64,000 nucleotides of DNA from Faecalicatena contorta (GCF_021531975.1 NZ_JAFBIY010000002.1:186001-250000); one strand, 5' to 3'. Counted from the stretch's first letter, positions 50,003 through 59,272 are shown. Translations and numbers: made by a program. The notes: generated by a model from the sequence alone, not told the origin.

Positions 50003-50248
50003 CTATTTCTGTCCACGCATCAAATACAGGATTCCACCAAATAATCCAAAAATAATACCTGCATATATTGCCATACACATTACATTAACAATACATGCAT
50101 CTACCGGAAGATGCCCTGCCACCACACAGAACAACATCCCCACTGCCAGCGCCATAACTGTCCAGCATATTATATTTACTGAAAGGAAAATCCCTGTAGC
50201 CATTTCCTCCGGACAAAATCTGTTTACAAGTTCCCACAGATGTCTCAT
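50003..50248 (-). CDS. Small membrane protein, 81 residues
   Basis: GAGGAGG lies eight bases before the ATG at 50248. The protein (MRHLWELVNRFCPEEMATG at the start) has two hydrophobic segments (about residues 20-45 and 50-75) and a basic C-terminus. It is not recognised. It is a single gene between convergent and divergent neighbours and overlaps nothing else. Confidence 0.7.
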   Translation of the reverse strand: MRHLWELVNRFCPEEMATGIFLSVNIICWTVMALAVGMLFCVVAGHLPVDACIVNVMCMAIYAGIIFGLFGGILYLMRGQK

Positions 50249-50363
50249 CCCCGATTCCTCCTCATAGATAATACAGACTTTTTTTAATTTACGCATGTAT
50301 TATACGAAAGGAATGTTAAATACTTTTGACCGGTTTTCGAAAATGTTTGTAAAATCAATTTAT

Positions 50364-51128
50364 TCACATATTAACCATCAAGGTCTGGTATCCTTCCTGT
50401 TTTAATCTTCGCTCCATCGCTGCCGCCTGGTTCATGTCTTCAAAATCTCCTACCAGCACACCGATAAGAGGGCCCGAATCATCAATATATGCCGGGAATC
50501 CCTGTTCCTCAAGTTCTGCAAGCAGACGTCCGGCATTATTCCAGTTCCGGAACAGCCCCACCTGTACCCTGTAATGATTCTCCCTGATAACTCCGGCATT
50601 ATTCAATGTATCCAGAATCCCCGTAGCAATCGCCTGTGCAATATCTTCAAAATTCTCATCGAATATCCGATTATCCACATCCGAATTGATAAATCCTACT
50701 TCTACAAGGACTGCCGGCATTTCTGTTCTTTTTAATACAACCAGGTTGGGACGTGCCATTACCCCAAGGTCTACAAATCCTACCGTCTCCAGCTGGGCAT
50801 TTATTTCCTGCGCCATCTGATATTTCAATCCCGAAAGATCATAGACAAGGCTCTCTACCCCCATTACTTCATTATCCACGGGGAACGAATTACGATGAAT
50901 CGATATAAAGAAATCCACTCCGGCATTATTTGCTTCCATTGCTTTTTGATAGGGACTTTCATACACATCCGTTGTACGCGTATATTCCACATCAATCCCA
51001 TTGTTCTGTAATATTTCACCAACAGCCAATGTAAGCCGGAGAGCATCATCCTTTTCCTGGCGTCCCTGATATACCGCTCCGGGGTCAGAGCCACCATGGC
51101 CGGCATCTAACATAATTGAATAAGGCAT
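50364..51128 (-). CDS. N-acetylmuramoyl-L-alanine amidase (Amidase_3) with SPOR domain
   Basis: The 254-residue protein has an Amidase_3 zinc hydrolase domain (SIMLDAGHGGSDPGAV, FISIHRNSFP, and VLVEVGFINSDVDNRI with the catalytic Glu) and a C-terminal SPOR-like repeat (YRVQVGLFRNWNNAGRLLAELEEQGFPAYI). It cleaves the amide bond between MurNAc and the stem peptide. There is no signal peptide, which is odd for a wall hydrolase and more like phage or mother-cell/spore-related amidases. Its Shine-Dalgarno GAAGGGAGA lies in the 3' arm of a hairpin. Confidence 0.9.
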   Translation of the reverse strand: MPYSIMLDAGHGGSDPGAVYQGRQEKDDALRLTLAVGEILQNNGIDVEYTRTTDVYESPYQKAMEANNAGVDFFISIHRNSFPVDNEVMGVESLVYDLSGLKYQMAQEINAQLETVGFVDLGVMARPNLVVLKRTEMPAVLVEVGFINSDVDNRIFDENFEDIAQAIATGILDTLNNAGVIRENHYRVQVGLFRNWNNAGRLLAELEEQGFPAYIDDSGPLIGVLVGDFEDMNQAAAMERRLKQEGYQTLMVNM

Positions 51129-51130
51129 AA

Positions 51131-51193
51131 AAATCTCCCTTCCCATATTCTTTCATAGAATCCTTCTATCTAAGAATATGCAAAAGGGAGATA
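51131..51193 (-). terminator. Terminator-like hairpin overlapping the amidase ribosome-binding site
   Basis: On the minus strand ATCTCCCTTTTGCATATTCT pairs almost fully with a segment ending GAAGGGAGAT, giving a stem of about 19 bp, followed by TTTT and the ATG. It follows the peptidase stop codon closely and probably ends that transcript. Confidence 0.75.
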
Positions 51194-51216
51194 AATCGTT
51201 CAATTTACTTTCGTTA

Positions 51217-52290
51217 TTAACCTACAATTCTATATTTCTTATCGACTGCATTGAGAAGTACATGTCCTTCCTCTGTTACGAGTACGAGATCTTCGATACG
51301 AACACCATACTTTCCTTCAATATAAATACCCGGCTCAATAGAGAAGATCATACCCGGTTCAGCAACATTCTTATTGATCGGACTTACATCGCCATACTCG
51401 TGGTCTTCCTGACCGATAAAGTGTCCAAGACGAATCTTCCAGTACTCACTATAACCCGCCTCATCAATAAGGTCTCTTGCCTGTGCATCAATATCGCAGA
51501 AACGAACACCCGGTTTGATAACAGACTCTGCTTTTTCTACTGCTGTACGCACAAGATCATGGATAGCTGCCTGCTCATCATCAACAGATTTGCAATAGAA
51601 TGTTCTTGTCATATCAGAGCAGTAACCTTTCCAGATACACCCCATATCAATCAGTACACATTCTCCCGCTTTCAGCGTCCTTGTTTCGCTTGGCTCATGG
51701 TGCTGGTCCGCTGCATTCGGACCGAAACATACGATTGTATCAAAGCTAAGTCCGCTTGCTCCTGCTGCAAAAAACTCTGCATTGATAAAATCTGCAACTT
51801 CCTTCTCAGTCATTCCCTCTTTGATAAAATCTGCAACCTTCTCCATAACACTGTCATTAATCACAGATGCCTCTTTCATGATTGCAATTTCCTCTTCATT
51901 CTTAACTGCTCGAACTCCGTCTACACAGTCGGAACCCCAGACTGTCTTCATCTGCGGGCAACGCTCCTGAAGCGGGATGAGGAACCGTGCCGGCCATGTC
52001 TTATCAATACCAAGTGTACTCTCTGTATCAATATGTTCCATCAGAACACCGATCTGATCATCCATGTCACTGAACCATACCTCTTCAAATCCTGTATTGG
52101 AAACATAATACAGATAGTTCAGGAATAATGTATGCTTGCCGCTTGTTCTAAGCAACAGCGCATACAGTCTCTCCCCCGGATTTACCATGATTCCTGTAAG
52201 GAAACGGATGCTTAACGGATCTGAGACGATCAGCTGAGTCAGGCCCTTCTCTTCCATTTTGGCTAATACTCTGTTAATTCTTTCATTCAT
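51217..52290 (-). CDS. Xaa-Pro aminopeptidase/M24 family metallopeptidase
   Basis: The 357-residue protein has a creatinase-like N-terminal domain (residues 1-125) and a pita-bread M24 domain. The metal ligands are visible as Asp in VLIDMGCIWKG and CSDMTRTF, His in RLGHFIGQEDHEYG, Glu in FSIEPGIY and Glu in VRIEDLVLV. It probably removes N-terminal residues before proline. It lies 37 bp after the dipeptidase PepV gene, so the two are likely co-transcribed. Confidence 0.93.
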   Translation of the reverse strand: MNERINRVLAKMEEKGLTQLIVSDPLSIRFLTGIMVNPGERLYALLLRTSGKHTLFLNYLYYVSNTGFEEVWFSDMDDQIGVLMEHIDTESTLGIDKTWPARFLIPLQERCPQMKTVWGSDCVDGVRAVKNEEEIAIMKEASVINDSVMEKVADFIKEGMTEKEVADFINAEFFAAGASGLSFDTIVCFGPNAADQHHEPSETRTLKAGECVLIDMGCIWKGYCSDMTRTFYCKSVDDEQAAIHDLVRTAVEKAESVIKPGVRFCDIDAQARDLIDEAGYSEYWKIRLGHFIGQEDHEYGDVSPINKNVAEPGMIFSIEPGIYIEGKYGVRIEDLVLVTEEGHVLLNAVDKKYRIVG

Positions 52291-52326
52291 TTTTAACCTC
52301 TCCTTGTGTTTTCATATGATGTTCTA

Positions 52327-53691
52327 TTATTTCTGCGCCAGCTCATACATTGCTGCTGCAGTAATCTGAATGGAACGGACAAGATTATCCACATTTGCAT
52401 ATTCATCTGGCGCATGGATAACTTCCTCTTCTCCCGGGAAGATCGGTCCATATGCAACCATATTAGCAAAGGATTTCGCATATGTTCCACCACCGATTGC
52501 AATTGGTTCTGCACAGACATCGCCGGTCTGTTCACAATATACCTTTGTAAGCTTCTGTACAAGCTCGGAATCCTTCGGTACATATAAAAGCTTGTGAAGC
52601 TCACCTTTTACCTCAAATCCATACGCTTCCAGATTCTTTGTCATTGTCTCGGAAATATACTCTTCTGTTGTATTCTTTGGATAACGTACATCCAGCTCAA
52701 AATACAGCTTCTGTCCATCATATTTTACAATACCAAGGTTTACTGTTGTATTTCCTGTCTCTTCATCCTCAAAACAGATATCCAGAGACTTTCCATTTGT
52801 CTCGTATCCGATCTTATCCATGAAGAAATCAATCATCTTCTGTAAGTCTCCGCCAAAGTGGTTGCCTTTCAGTGCATCAAACAGGCGAATCGCTGCGTTC
52901 TTTCCAAGGTGTGGTGTACTTCCGTGCGCGCTCAGTCCCTCTGCAGTAACGATTGTCTTACCATCTTTTTTCTCAACGGTAATATAATCCTTTTCCTCTA
53001 CAACAAGATCACCTTCCGCAACTAAAGTACATTTTGGAACAACAACATTCTTTGCAACGCCACCCTCAATAGACAGCACCTTAATCTCCGGAGCTTCTTC
53101 TATCTCTTTTGAAACATACCAGAAAGTCTGGCCTTTTTCACAGAAGATTGCCGGGAACTGTGCATCCGGTGTAAAACCAATTGTAGGAAGCTCTCCTCCT
53201 ACCTTTATGTAATGTTCCACACAGGAAGAACCACTTTCCTCATCACATCCGAACAATACACGGATTCTTCTGTCAATTGGAAGTCCGAGATCGCGGATTG
53301 CTTTCATCGCATAAATTGCTCCGATCGTAGGTCCCTTATCATCCTGCACGCCACGTCCATACATCTTACCATCACGTACTTCACATCCAAGCGGATCTAC
53401 TGTCCAGCCTTCCCCAAGCGGAACAACATCCATATGTCCAAGGACACCAACCATCTCTTCGCCGTCACCATACTCGATCCAGCCAACGCGATTATCAACA
53501 TTACCTGTCTTAAATCCCATCTTCTCACCAAGCGCAAGCGCGTGATCAAGTGCCTTTTTCACATCTCTTCCGTATGGTGCATCCGGCTCCGGCTCTCCTT
53601 TTACACTATAGATCGCAACGCTTTCTTTGATGCTCTGAAGCATCTCATCCTTCATCTCGATGATTTTCTCATTTAATTTTTCGTAACTCAT
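52327..53691 (-). CDS. pepV: PepV-type M20 dipeptidase
   Basis: The 454-residue protein has the PepV layout: VAIYSVKGEPEPDAPYG, the zinc site VGVLGHMDVVPLGEGW and YGRGVQDDKGPTIGAIYAM, LFGCDEESGSSC, an inserted lid domain (about residues 185-370) and GGTYAKSFANMVAYGPIFPG with HAPDEYANVDNL near the end. It cleaves unspecific dipeptides in the cytosol. ATG at 53691 is chosen because GAGGAAG precedes it. Confidence 0.94.
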   Translation of the reverse strand: MSYEKLNEKIIEMKDEMLQSIKESVAIYSVKGEPEPDAPYGRDVKKALDHALALGEKMGFKTGNVDNRVGWIEYGDGEEMVGVLGHMDVVPLGEGWTVDPLGCEVRDGKMYGRGVQDDKGPTIGAIYAMKAIRDLGLPIDRRIRVLFGCDEESGSSCVEHYIKVGGELPTIGFTPDAQFPAIFCEKGQTFWYVSKEIEEAPEIKVLSIEGGVAKNVVVPKCTLVAEGDLVVEEKDYITVEKKDGKTIVTAEGLSAHGSTPHLGKNAAIRLFDALKGNHFGGDLQKMIDFFMDKIGYETNGKSLDICFEDEETGNTTVNLGIVKYDGQKLYFELDVRYPKNTTEEYISETMTKNLEAYGFEVKGELHKLLYVPKDSELVQKLTKVYCEQTGDVCAEPIAIGGGTYAKSFANMVAYGPIFPGEEEVIHAPDEYANVDNLVRSIQITAAAMYELAQK

Positions 53692-53812
53692 TTTGTGTCT
53701 TCCTCTCATTATCAAATATAATCTCAATTAGTAATAGTGTATCTCTTATTTTGATTTTGAGCAATAGAAGTCACGAAAATTCTTTGTCTATTTTTTATCT
53801 AAAAATGCAATT

Positions 53813-54859
53813 CTAGTACGCTCTTCCTGCAATTACTTCTTCTGTAACTTCAGTAACCTCATACTCTGTTCCATCGATCGTAATCGAAGGAACATCCGCG
53901 CCGTATACATAAATGCCTTCCTCTACATATTCCATTTTCTCCAGTTTCTCTCCCGCTTCAAGCTTTTTAATAAGCTCATCTACACGTGGTCCATATAATG
54001 GATTACATTCCGCATTACAAATAATTTTTCCGCTTAAAGTATCAGTAATACCAGCCTTTGTTGTATCAAAAGAAATAACCAGCATATCGCCATCAGGCCC
54101 TACTGTTTTTCCTGCTGCCTCAATTGCATCAATTGCTCCGAACGCTTCGTTATCATTTTCACAATAAACAACATTGATATTATCATACTGCTTTAACAAG
54201 GACTCCATAACTTCCTGTCCTTTTGCCTGCGTAAATTCTCCTGACTGGGCCGCAAGGATATTCCAGCCAAATTCTTTTGCACATTCTTCCAATGCCTTTG
54301 TTCTTCCAAGCTGTGCAGAGGACCCGATAACACCCTGGATATCAACAACATTGATTTCCTTAATTCCCTTTGCATCTGCATATTCTTTCAGCCATGTGCA
54401 GGCTTTCTTTCCTTCCAGCACAAAATCCGAACCTACCCAACAGGTAAACAGTGAATCGTCTGCAACATCTACCATTCGATCAATGATTATAACCGGGATG
54501 TCTGCATCTTTTGCTTCCTGAAGGACTGTCTCCCATCCAGTTTCCGTAATCGGTGCAAGCACAATATAATCCACTTCCTGCTGGATGAAATTACGGATGG
54601 CTGTAATCTGATTTTCCTGTTTCTGTTGTGCATCATCAAAGATTAATTTGTATCCGTTTTCTTCGCTGAGTTCTTCTTTCATACATACCGTAACAGCAGT
54701 TCTCCAGTCTGACTCTGCTCCAGTCTGCGCAAATCCGACTGAGATCAGTTCTTCTGCCCCTTCACTGTTTTCTTCCTGACTGTCTGAGTTTCCTCCACAT
54801 CCGCCAAGTGCGAATACTAATGCAACACACATTAAAATTGATACGAGTTTTTTCTTCAT
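53813..54859 (-). CDS. Sugar-binding lipoprotein (YtfQ-like ABC substrate-binding protein)
   Basis: The 348-residue protein has a lipoprotein signal (MKKKLVSILMCVALVFALGG, lipobox Cys) and a periplasmic-binding type 1 fold: SVGFAQTGAESDWRTAV, DYIVLAPITETGWE, VIIIDRMVDV, WVGSDFV, VVYCENDNEAFGAIDA and VISFDTTKAG. The best match in pattern is the YtfQ galactofuranose-type group of ribose-family binding proteins. It is last in an operon with ALDH, aldolase and PfkB kinase. No ATPase or permease is adjacent, so it must borrow a transporter encoded elsewhere or act in sensing. Confidence 0.92.
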   Translation of the reverse strand: MKKKLVSILMCVALVFALGGCGGNSDSQEENSEGAEELISVGFAQTGAESDWRTAVTVCMKEELSEENGYKLIFDDAQQKQENQITAIRNFIQQEVDYIVLAPITETGWETVLQEAKDADIPVIIIDRMVDVADDSLFTCWVGSDFVLEGKKACTWLKEYADAKGIKEINVVDIQGVIGSSAQLGRTKALEECAKEFGWNILAAQSGEFTQAKGQEVMESLLKQYDNINVVYCENDNEAFGAIDAIEAAGKTVGPDGDMLVISFDTTKAGITDTLSGKIICNAECNPLYGPRVDELIKKLEAGEKLEKMEYVEEGIYVYGADVPSITIDGTEYEVTEVTEEVIAGRAY

Positions 54860-54885
54860 ATTATTTTCCTCCTGCTCCTATGTTT

Positions 54886-56382
54886 TTATAATTGTATCCA
54901 TATTGTTTTTAATTCTGTATACTGCTGATTTGCCCAACGAGATTTATCTCTTCCAAAAAATCCGGATTGTTTAAATCCTCCAAATGGAGTGGTAATATCA
55001 CCTTCCGAATAACAATTTACAGAAATAGTACCTGCCCTTAATTTACGTGCCATTCGATGCGCCGTTTTGATATCATCACAGAACAACGATGCCTGAAGTC
55101 CATATTCAGTGTCATTTGCAAGTCTGATTGCTTCTTCTTCCGTCTGAAAGGTCATTACCGCAAGTACCGGTCCGAAGATCTCCTCTCTTGCTATCCGCAT
55201 ATCCGGTGTGACTTCATCAAATATTGCAGGCGATACATAGTTCCCGCCTGATTCTTCATGAATTCTTTCACCTCCCATAACAAGTCTGGCACCTTCTTCT
55301 TTTCCGATTTCTACATATTTAAGGACAGTGTCCATATGACGAGGCTCAATCAATGCACCAAGTCTGTTCTCCGGATCAAATGGATTCCCTGTTTTCCATT
55401 CTTTTGTTTTTTCCACTACCTTCTTGAGGAAATCATCCTTTATACTTTTATGTACCAGTAATCTGGAATTGGAAGTGCAGTTTTCTCCCATATTCCAGAA
55501 CACGGCTGTAACCGCCTGCTCTGCCGCGTAATCCAGGTCCTTCACATCCGGCATGATAATACACGGATTCTTGCCTCCGAGTTCCAGTATGATTCTCTTC
55601 GTATTAGACTCTCCGGATAAACCAAGCAGTTGTTTTCCTACTTCCGTAGAACCTGTAAATGTAAGAGCCGCAACATCAGGGTGTCTTGCCAGAGCTTCTC
55701 CTATAACCGAGCCACTTCCGGGAACAATATTTAAAACCCCGGCTGGTATTCCCGCTTCTACAGCAAGCTCGCCCATACGCAGCATCGTAAGTGATGTAAG
55801 CTTTGCCGGTTTTACTACAGCACAGTTGCCAGATGCAAGAATTGGTGCAAGTTTCCATGCCGCCATCTGCATTGGAAAGTTCCACGGAAGTATGGCACCT
55901 ATTACTCCAAGTGGCTCGCGAACTACCATGCCGATATGGTCTGCATCTGTTGTCGTGATCACATCTTCCTGCTTATCAATCAGCTCTGCATGCCAGGAAA
56001 ATGTCATTGCTGTTTCCGGGACATCTCCGGTAAGCGTATCAAAAACAGGCTTACCGCTGTCAAGACTTTCCATAACAGCCAGTTCTTCCTGATGTTCCAA
56101 AATCAGATCAGCAAAGCGCATTAATATCTGCTTTCTCTTAGCAGGCTCTAACTTTGACCACCTCCCGTCCGCAAATGCTTGTTTTGCCGCCTGCACTGCC
56201 AGTTCCACATCCTCTTCTATGCAGCTTGTAATGTCTGTAATTTTCTTTCCAGTAGCTGGATTGACTGTAACAAACGTTTCGCCACTTATAGAATCAACAA
56301 ATTCTCCATTAATCAATGCTTTGGTGACAAAATTTAATTTTTTGCTCAGATTTTCATAATATTCCTTTGATTGAAATTCCAT
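54886..56382 (-). CDS. NAD(P)-dependent aldehyde dehydrogenase
   Basis: The 498-residue enzyme has the ALDH features IGAILPWNFPMQMAAWKLAPILASGN, FTGSTEVGKQLL, the general base Glu in ILELGGKNPCI, the nucleophile Cys in GENCTSNSRLLV and EEIFGPVLAVM. It oxidises an aldehyde to the acid. In this operon, after a class II aldolase, the likely substrate is the short aldehyde released by aldol cleavage (inference). AAGGAGG precedes the ATG. Confidence 0.95.
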   Translation of the reverse strand: MEFQSKEYYENLSKKLNFVTKALINGEFVDSISGETFVTVNPATGKKITDITSCIEEDVELAVQAAKQAFADGRWSKLEPAKRKQILMRFADLILEHQEELAVMESLDSGKPVFDTLTGDVPETAMTFSWHAELIDKQEDVITTTDADHIGMVVREPLGVIGAILPWNFPMQMAAWKLAPILASGNCAVVKPAKLTSLTMLRMGELAVEAGIPAGVLNIVPGSGSVIGEALARHPDVAALTFTGSTEVGKQLLGLSGESNTKRIILELGGKNPCIIMPDVKDLDYAAEQAVTAVFWNMGENCTSNSRLLVHKSIKDDFLKKVVEKTKEWKTGNPFDPENRLGALIEPRHMDTVLKYVEIGKEEGARLVMGGERIHEESGGNYVSPAIFDEVTPDMRIAREEIFGPVLAVMTFQTEEEAIRLANDTEYGLQASLFCDDIKTAHRMARKLRAGTISVNCYSEGDITTPFGGFKQSGFFGRDKSRWANQQYTELKTIWIQL

Positions 56383-56404
56383 CTTTTCCTCCTTTCTCCA
56401 GCTT

Positions 56405-57022
56405 TTATAATGACATTAGCAACTGCAGCTCTTCTGCCGGCAGATTCTGCGCTTTCCCTATCATCTTGCAGATTGTATAAATTTTCGCCGCATGTTCTGC
56501 AGACTCTAACTTATTAAGTGCATCCCACACTGTTTCACCGACTGCTACAACACCATGATTTGCCAGGGCAAAAATATCTCTTCCTTTTTCAAGAATTTTA
56601 TCGGCTCCCCTGTATAAATCTTCGGATCCTGGTCTTCCATATGGCAATACCTCTACCGCTTTATGATCCCAGACAAATTCTGCATGAGCCGGAAATTCAA
56701 ATGTCTGATTGCACATAGCGAAAGCAGTCAGGAATGGGGCATGTGAATGAACAACTCCACCAATATTACTTCTCATATTGTACATTGCTGTATGCAAAAG
56801 AAGTTCTGACGATGGTTTGTGTAAACCCCCGATTTGTTTTCCTTCAGCATCCACTACAGCAACCATCTCTTCCGTCAACAGACATTTATTTATCCCACTT
56901 GGCGTAATGTAAATATGCTCGCCATCCTTTACCGATACATTTCCCTCATATGCATTTGTGAGTCCGTGCGCATCCATTCTTCTGGCAATTGCCAGCACAT
57001 CTTCGATTGCCTTTTTATTCAT
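56405..57022 (-). CDS. Class II (zinc) aldolase, FucA/AraD family
   Basis: The 205-residue enzyme has RRMDAHGLTNAYEGNVSVKD, YITPSGINKC, EGKQIGGLHKPSSELLLHTAMY (with the catalytic Glu region), VVHSHAPFLTAFAM with the HxH zinc ligands, and LANHGVVAVGETVWDALNKLE with the third His. It could be an aldolase that splits a ketose-1-phosphate into DHAP and an aldehyde, or an epimerase. With a sugar kinase upstream and an aldehyde dehydrogenase downstream, the aldolase role is favoured. AAGGAGG decides the start at 57022. Confidence 0.92.
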   Translation of the reverse strand: MNKKAIEDVLAIARRMDAHGLTNAYEGNVSVKDGEHIYITPSGINKCLLTEEMVAVVDAEGKQIGGLHKPSSELLLHTAMYNMRSNIGGVVHSHAPFLTAFAMCNQTFEFPAHAEFVWDHKAVEVLPYGRPGSEDLYRGADKILEKGRDIFALANHGVVAVGETVWDALNKLESAEHAAKIYTICKMIGKAQNLPAEELQLLMSL

Positions 57023-57036
57023 TTTCTTTTCCTCCT

Positions 57037-58017
57037 TTATAATGGTCCACATCCATGTTCTACCATGAAACGATTCAGTGTCTCCTTATCCGCCGAACCT
57101 CTTGCTCCAATTTTCTTTGCCGCCAGATATCCACAGGCATTCGCAAGCTGCGCTGTCTTCTTTAATGGATAATTCTTCAGATATCCATAAATAAATCCGC
57201 CCTGAAAAGCATCCCCGGATCCCGTTGTATCAATAATATCTTTTCCGTCAAATGCCGGAACAACAATAACTTCTGTACATTCACCTACTTTATGTGCGAC
57301 AACACACCCCGCTCCTCCGAGTGTTAAGATAAGAACTGTCGGTTGCAGCTTTTCATATAATTCTTTTGCCGCTTCCACCATATCTTTCTGCTCTGTAAGT
57401 TCTGGAATTGCCGCAGAACAAAGCTTTAACAAATCAATCTGCGGACATGTTGCCATAAAAAGCTCCGGTGTTGCATACCCATATTCATACAGATAATGTG
57501 GAGCGATATCAATATCCATGGATGTGATCACTCCATGTTCCCGACATAGTTTTGCCACTTCATAAAGTGGCTCCATCGGCATCTGTAACATTTCCATGTG
57601 TACCGCCTTCGCACTGCATATGTAATCTTTCATGCCTTTCAGCTCATCCCAGTCAAAATTACCAGCCGATGCCGGATGTATAATATGACATCGGTCCGCG
57701 TTATCTGAATTCACAAGCACCCATGCCACGCCGGTGCGCATCTCAGGAACATTGATACAGAAGGTCGTATCAATCCCTTCTTCTTCCAGATCTGTCCGTA
57801 TATGATCCGCATAATAATCCATGCCCATCTTCCCAATATGTCCACATGACAGACCAAGCCGTGACACTTGCGTCAGACAATCCACCGCCACTCCGGCAAC
57901 ACCATATTCCTGATAACGCGTAGAATTAATCTTTTCTTCTGCTTCAGGAAATTTTGACACAAATGCAATAATATCGTAGTTTACTGCACCAATCGAAATA
58001 ACCTCTACCTGTTTCAC
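57037..58017 (-). CDS. PfkB-family carbohydrate kinase
   Basis: The 326-residue kinase has VEVISIGAVNYDIIAFVSKFP, the substrate lid region EKINSTRYQEYGVAGVAVDCLTQVSRLGL in shortened form, and the C-terminal signature DTTGSGDAFQGGFIYGYL with the catalytic Asp. I favour GTG at 58017, which has GAGGG eight bases upstream, over GTG at 58032. It is first in the minus-strand operon. A 14-bp SorC-like palindrome lies 50 bp upstream. The substrate is probably the imported sugar. Confidence 0.9.
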   Translation of the reverse strand: MKQVEVISIGAVNYDIIAFVSKFPEAEEKINSTRYQEYGVAGVAVDCLTQVSRLGLSCGHIGKMGMDYYADHIRTDLEEEGIDTTFCINVPEMRTGVAWVLVNSDNADRCHIIHPASAGNFDWDELKGMKDYICSAKAVHMEMLQMPMEPLYEVAKLCREHGVITSMDIDIAPHYLYEYGYATPELFMATCPQIDLLKLCSAAIPELTEQKDMVEAAKELYEKLQPTVLILTLGGAGCVVAHKVGECTEVIVVPAFDGKDIIDTTGSGDAFQGGFIYGYLKNYPLKKTAQLANACGYLAAKKIGARGSADKETLNRFMVEHGCGPL

Positions 58018-58066
58018 TTTTGATACCCTCACTTTCTTTTACATTTTGGTCATTTGTTCTATTTAT

Positions 58067-58080
58067 TGCACAATTGTGCA
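58067..58080. promoter_or_regulatory. Candidate SorC operator upstream of the kinase operon
   Basis: TGCACAATTGTGCA is a perfect 14-bp palindrome. It lies between a possible -35 (TTGCCA) and -10 of the kinase operon. A near-copy (TGCACAATTGTTCG) lies 15-28 bp upstream of the sorC-type gene. Confidence 0.65.
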
Positions 58081-58090
58081 TTTTGTGGCA

Positions 58091-58124
58091 AAAAATAAGG
58101 TGATTTTACTCACGCTTATTTTTC
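58091..58124 (-). terminator. Terminator of the SorC-type gene
   Basis: AATAAGCGTGA and TCACCTTATT pair and are followed by TTTTTG on the minus strand. It overlaps the stop codon. Confidence 0.75.
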
Positions 58125-59066
58125 ATACATTTCAATCAACTCTCTCGCCAGTCCTTCATCAATAATAAGAATATCAGCAAATCCTCCCCTGAGTGCACCA
58201 ATAAGCGCATCTCTTTTGTGCCTTCCACTTGCCATCAGAATCTTCTGCGGAATGGCTTTCAATACTTCTGGTGAAGGAGACATAATCCTCTTATGAATTG
58301 GCAGATTCATTACTTTACCCTGAATATCAATGAACCATGCAATAATATTTCCCACTGCTCCTGCTTCTCTGATCTCTTTCATCTCATTCCGATCAACTGC
58401 ACCTGACCGACACAAAGAAGCATTATCCGATACATCAGAAACACCGATGAGAGCTTTTGTACATTCTGTAACACGTTTAAAAATTTCCTGTACACCACTG
58501 TCACTCATCAACACTTCTCTGATTTTTTCATTATCGACAACAACAGGGACTGACTTCAGAACACTATGCGCCCCAATTTCTCTCGTAATAGCAGTTACTA
58601 TCTGCTGCGGATTCTCTATCTCACCTGAAGTAATGCCACCCATAAGCTGAATCGTCGTAATGTTCTTACTCTTATTAGGCTTTAAATAAGGAATCATCCA
58701 TTTAAAAGACATTCCCCACGCAAGCCCCAACACTTCATTATCCTGTAGATTGGAATTTAGATAATCTGCCGCTGCACGCCCTACACTCAACTGTGTTGCA
58801 TCAAGATCAGCACCTTCCGGCACAACTATTACTTCCGTAAGCCCAGCATAATCCTTAAGCTTCATCTCAACTTCTATACAACTTCTATATGCACCTTTAA
58901 TATTAATCTCTACAATACCTTCCTGTCTGGCTCTGGAAAGCATACGTGTGACTTTTGATCGCGAAAACTTCAGATTCTTCGCAATCTCTTCGTGAGTCAT
59001 TCCCTGAACATAGTACATCCACGCAACTCGTGTCAACAACGACTGTTCATTATCAAAACCATACAT
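58116..59066 (-). CDS. SorC/DeoR-family sugar-responsive regulator
   Basis: The 316-residue protein has an N-terminal HTH (MYYVQGMTHEEIAKNLKFSRSKVTRMLSRARQEGIVEI) and a C-terminal sugar-phosphate-binding domain of the SorC family (LGLAWGMSFKWMIP, QLMGGI, RSGAVDRNEM and GRHKRDALIGALRGGFADILIIDEGLA). Members respond to a phosphorylated pathway intermediate. GGAGAG precedes the ATG. It sits between the minus-strand kinase operon and the plus-strand aminotransferase, and palindromes near both its own start and the kinase fit auto- and pathway control. Confidence 0.93.
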   Translation of the reverse strand: MYGFDNEQSLLTRVAWMYYVQGMTHEEIAKNLKFSRSKVTRMLSRARQEGIVEINIKGAYRSCIEVEMKLKDYAGLTEVIVVPEGADLDATQLSVGRAAADYLNSNLQDNEVLGLAWGMSFKWMIPYLKPNKSKNITTIQLMGGITSGEIENPQQIVTAITREIGAHSVLKSVPVVVDNEKIREVLMSDSGVQEIFKRVTECTKALIGVSDVSDNASLCRSGAVDRNEMKEIREAGAVGNIIAWFIDIQGKVMNLPIHKRIMSPSPEVLKAIPQKILMASGRHKRDALIGALRGGFADILIIDEGLARELIEMYEK

Positions 59067-59081
59067 ATCTTCTCTCCGCTT

Positions 59082-59095
59082 TGCACAATTGTTCG
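59082..59095. promoter_or_regulatory. Second SorC-like operator, upstream of the regulator gene
   Basis: TGCACAATTGTTCG matches the perfect palindrome at 58067 in 12 of 14 positions. A further half-site (CAATTGTTC) follows at about 59106. Confidence 0.5.
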
Positions 59096-59177
59096 TCTAA
59101 TATGTCAATTGTTCTCTTGTTGTTTTAATACTATAGTATTTTGTTAAAAAAGTCAACAGAAAAATAATATATATATC

Positions 59178-59206
59178 TTGCAAAATCTGGTCGACCGGAT
59201 TATAAT
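59178..59206 (+). promoter_or_regulatory. Promoter of the aminotransferase gene
   Basis: TTGCAA (59178-59183) and TATAAT (59201-59206) are 17 bp apart. The spacer contains a palindrome-like CTGGTCGACCGG, which could bind a regulator. Confidence 0.85.
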
Positions 59207-59221
59207 ATTATCATAAATATA

Positions 59222-59272
59222 GCAGAAGATTCCAATGGCGGAAAAACCAGTGGGGATTTTCTGCATTTTTTT
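59222..59272 (+). promoter_or_regulatory. Leader hairpin resembling an attenuator before the aminotransferase gene
   Basis: GCAGAAGATTCC pairs with GGGGATTTTCTGC, with an inner TGG/CCA stem, followed by seven T. It lies in the roughly 105-nt leader between the promoter and the gene, so it could stop transcription early under some condition. Confidence 0.55.
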
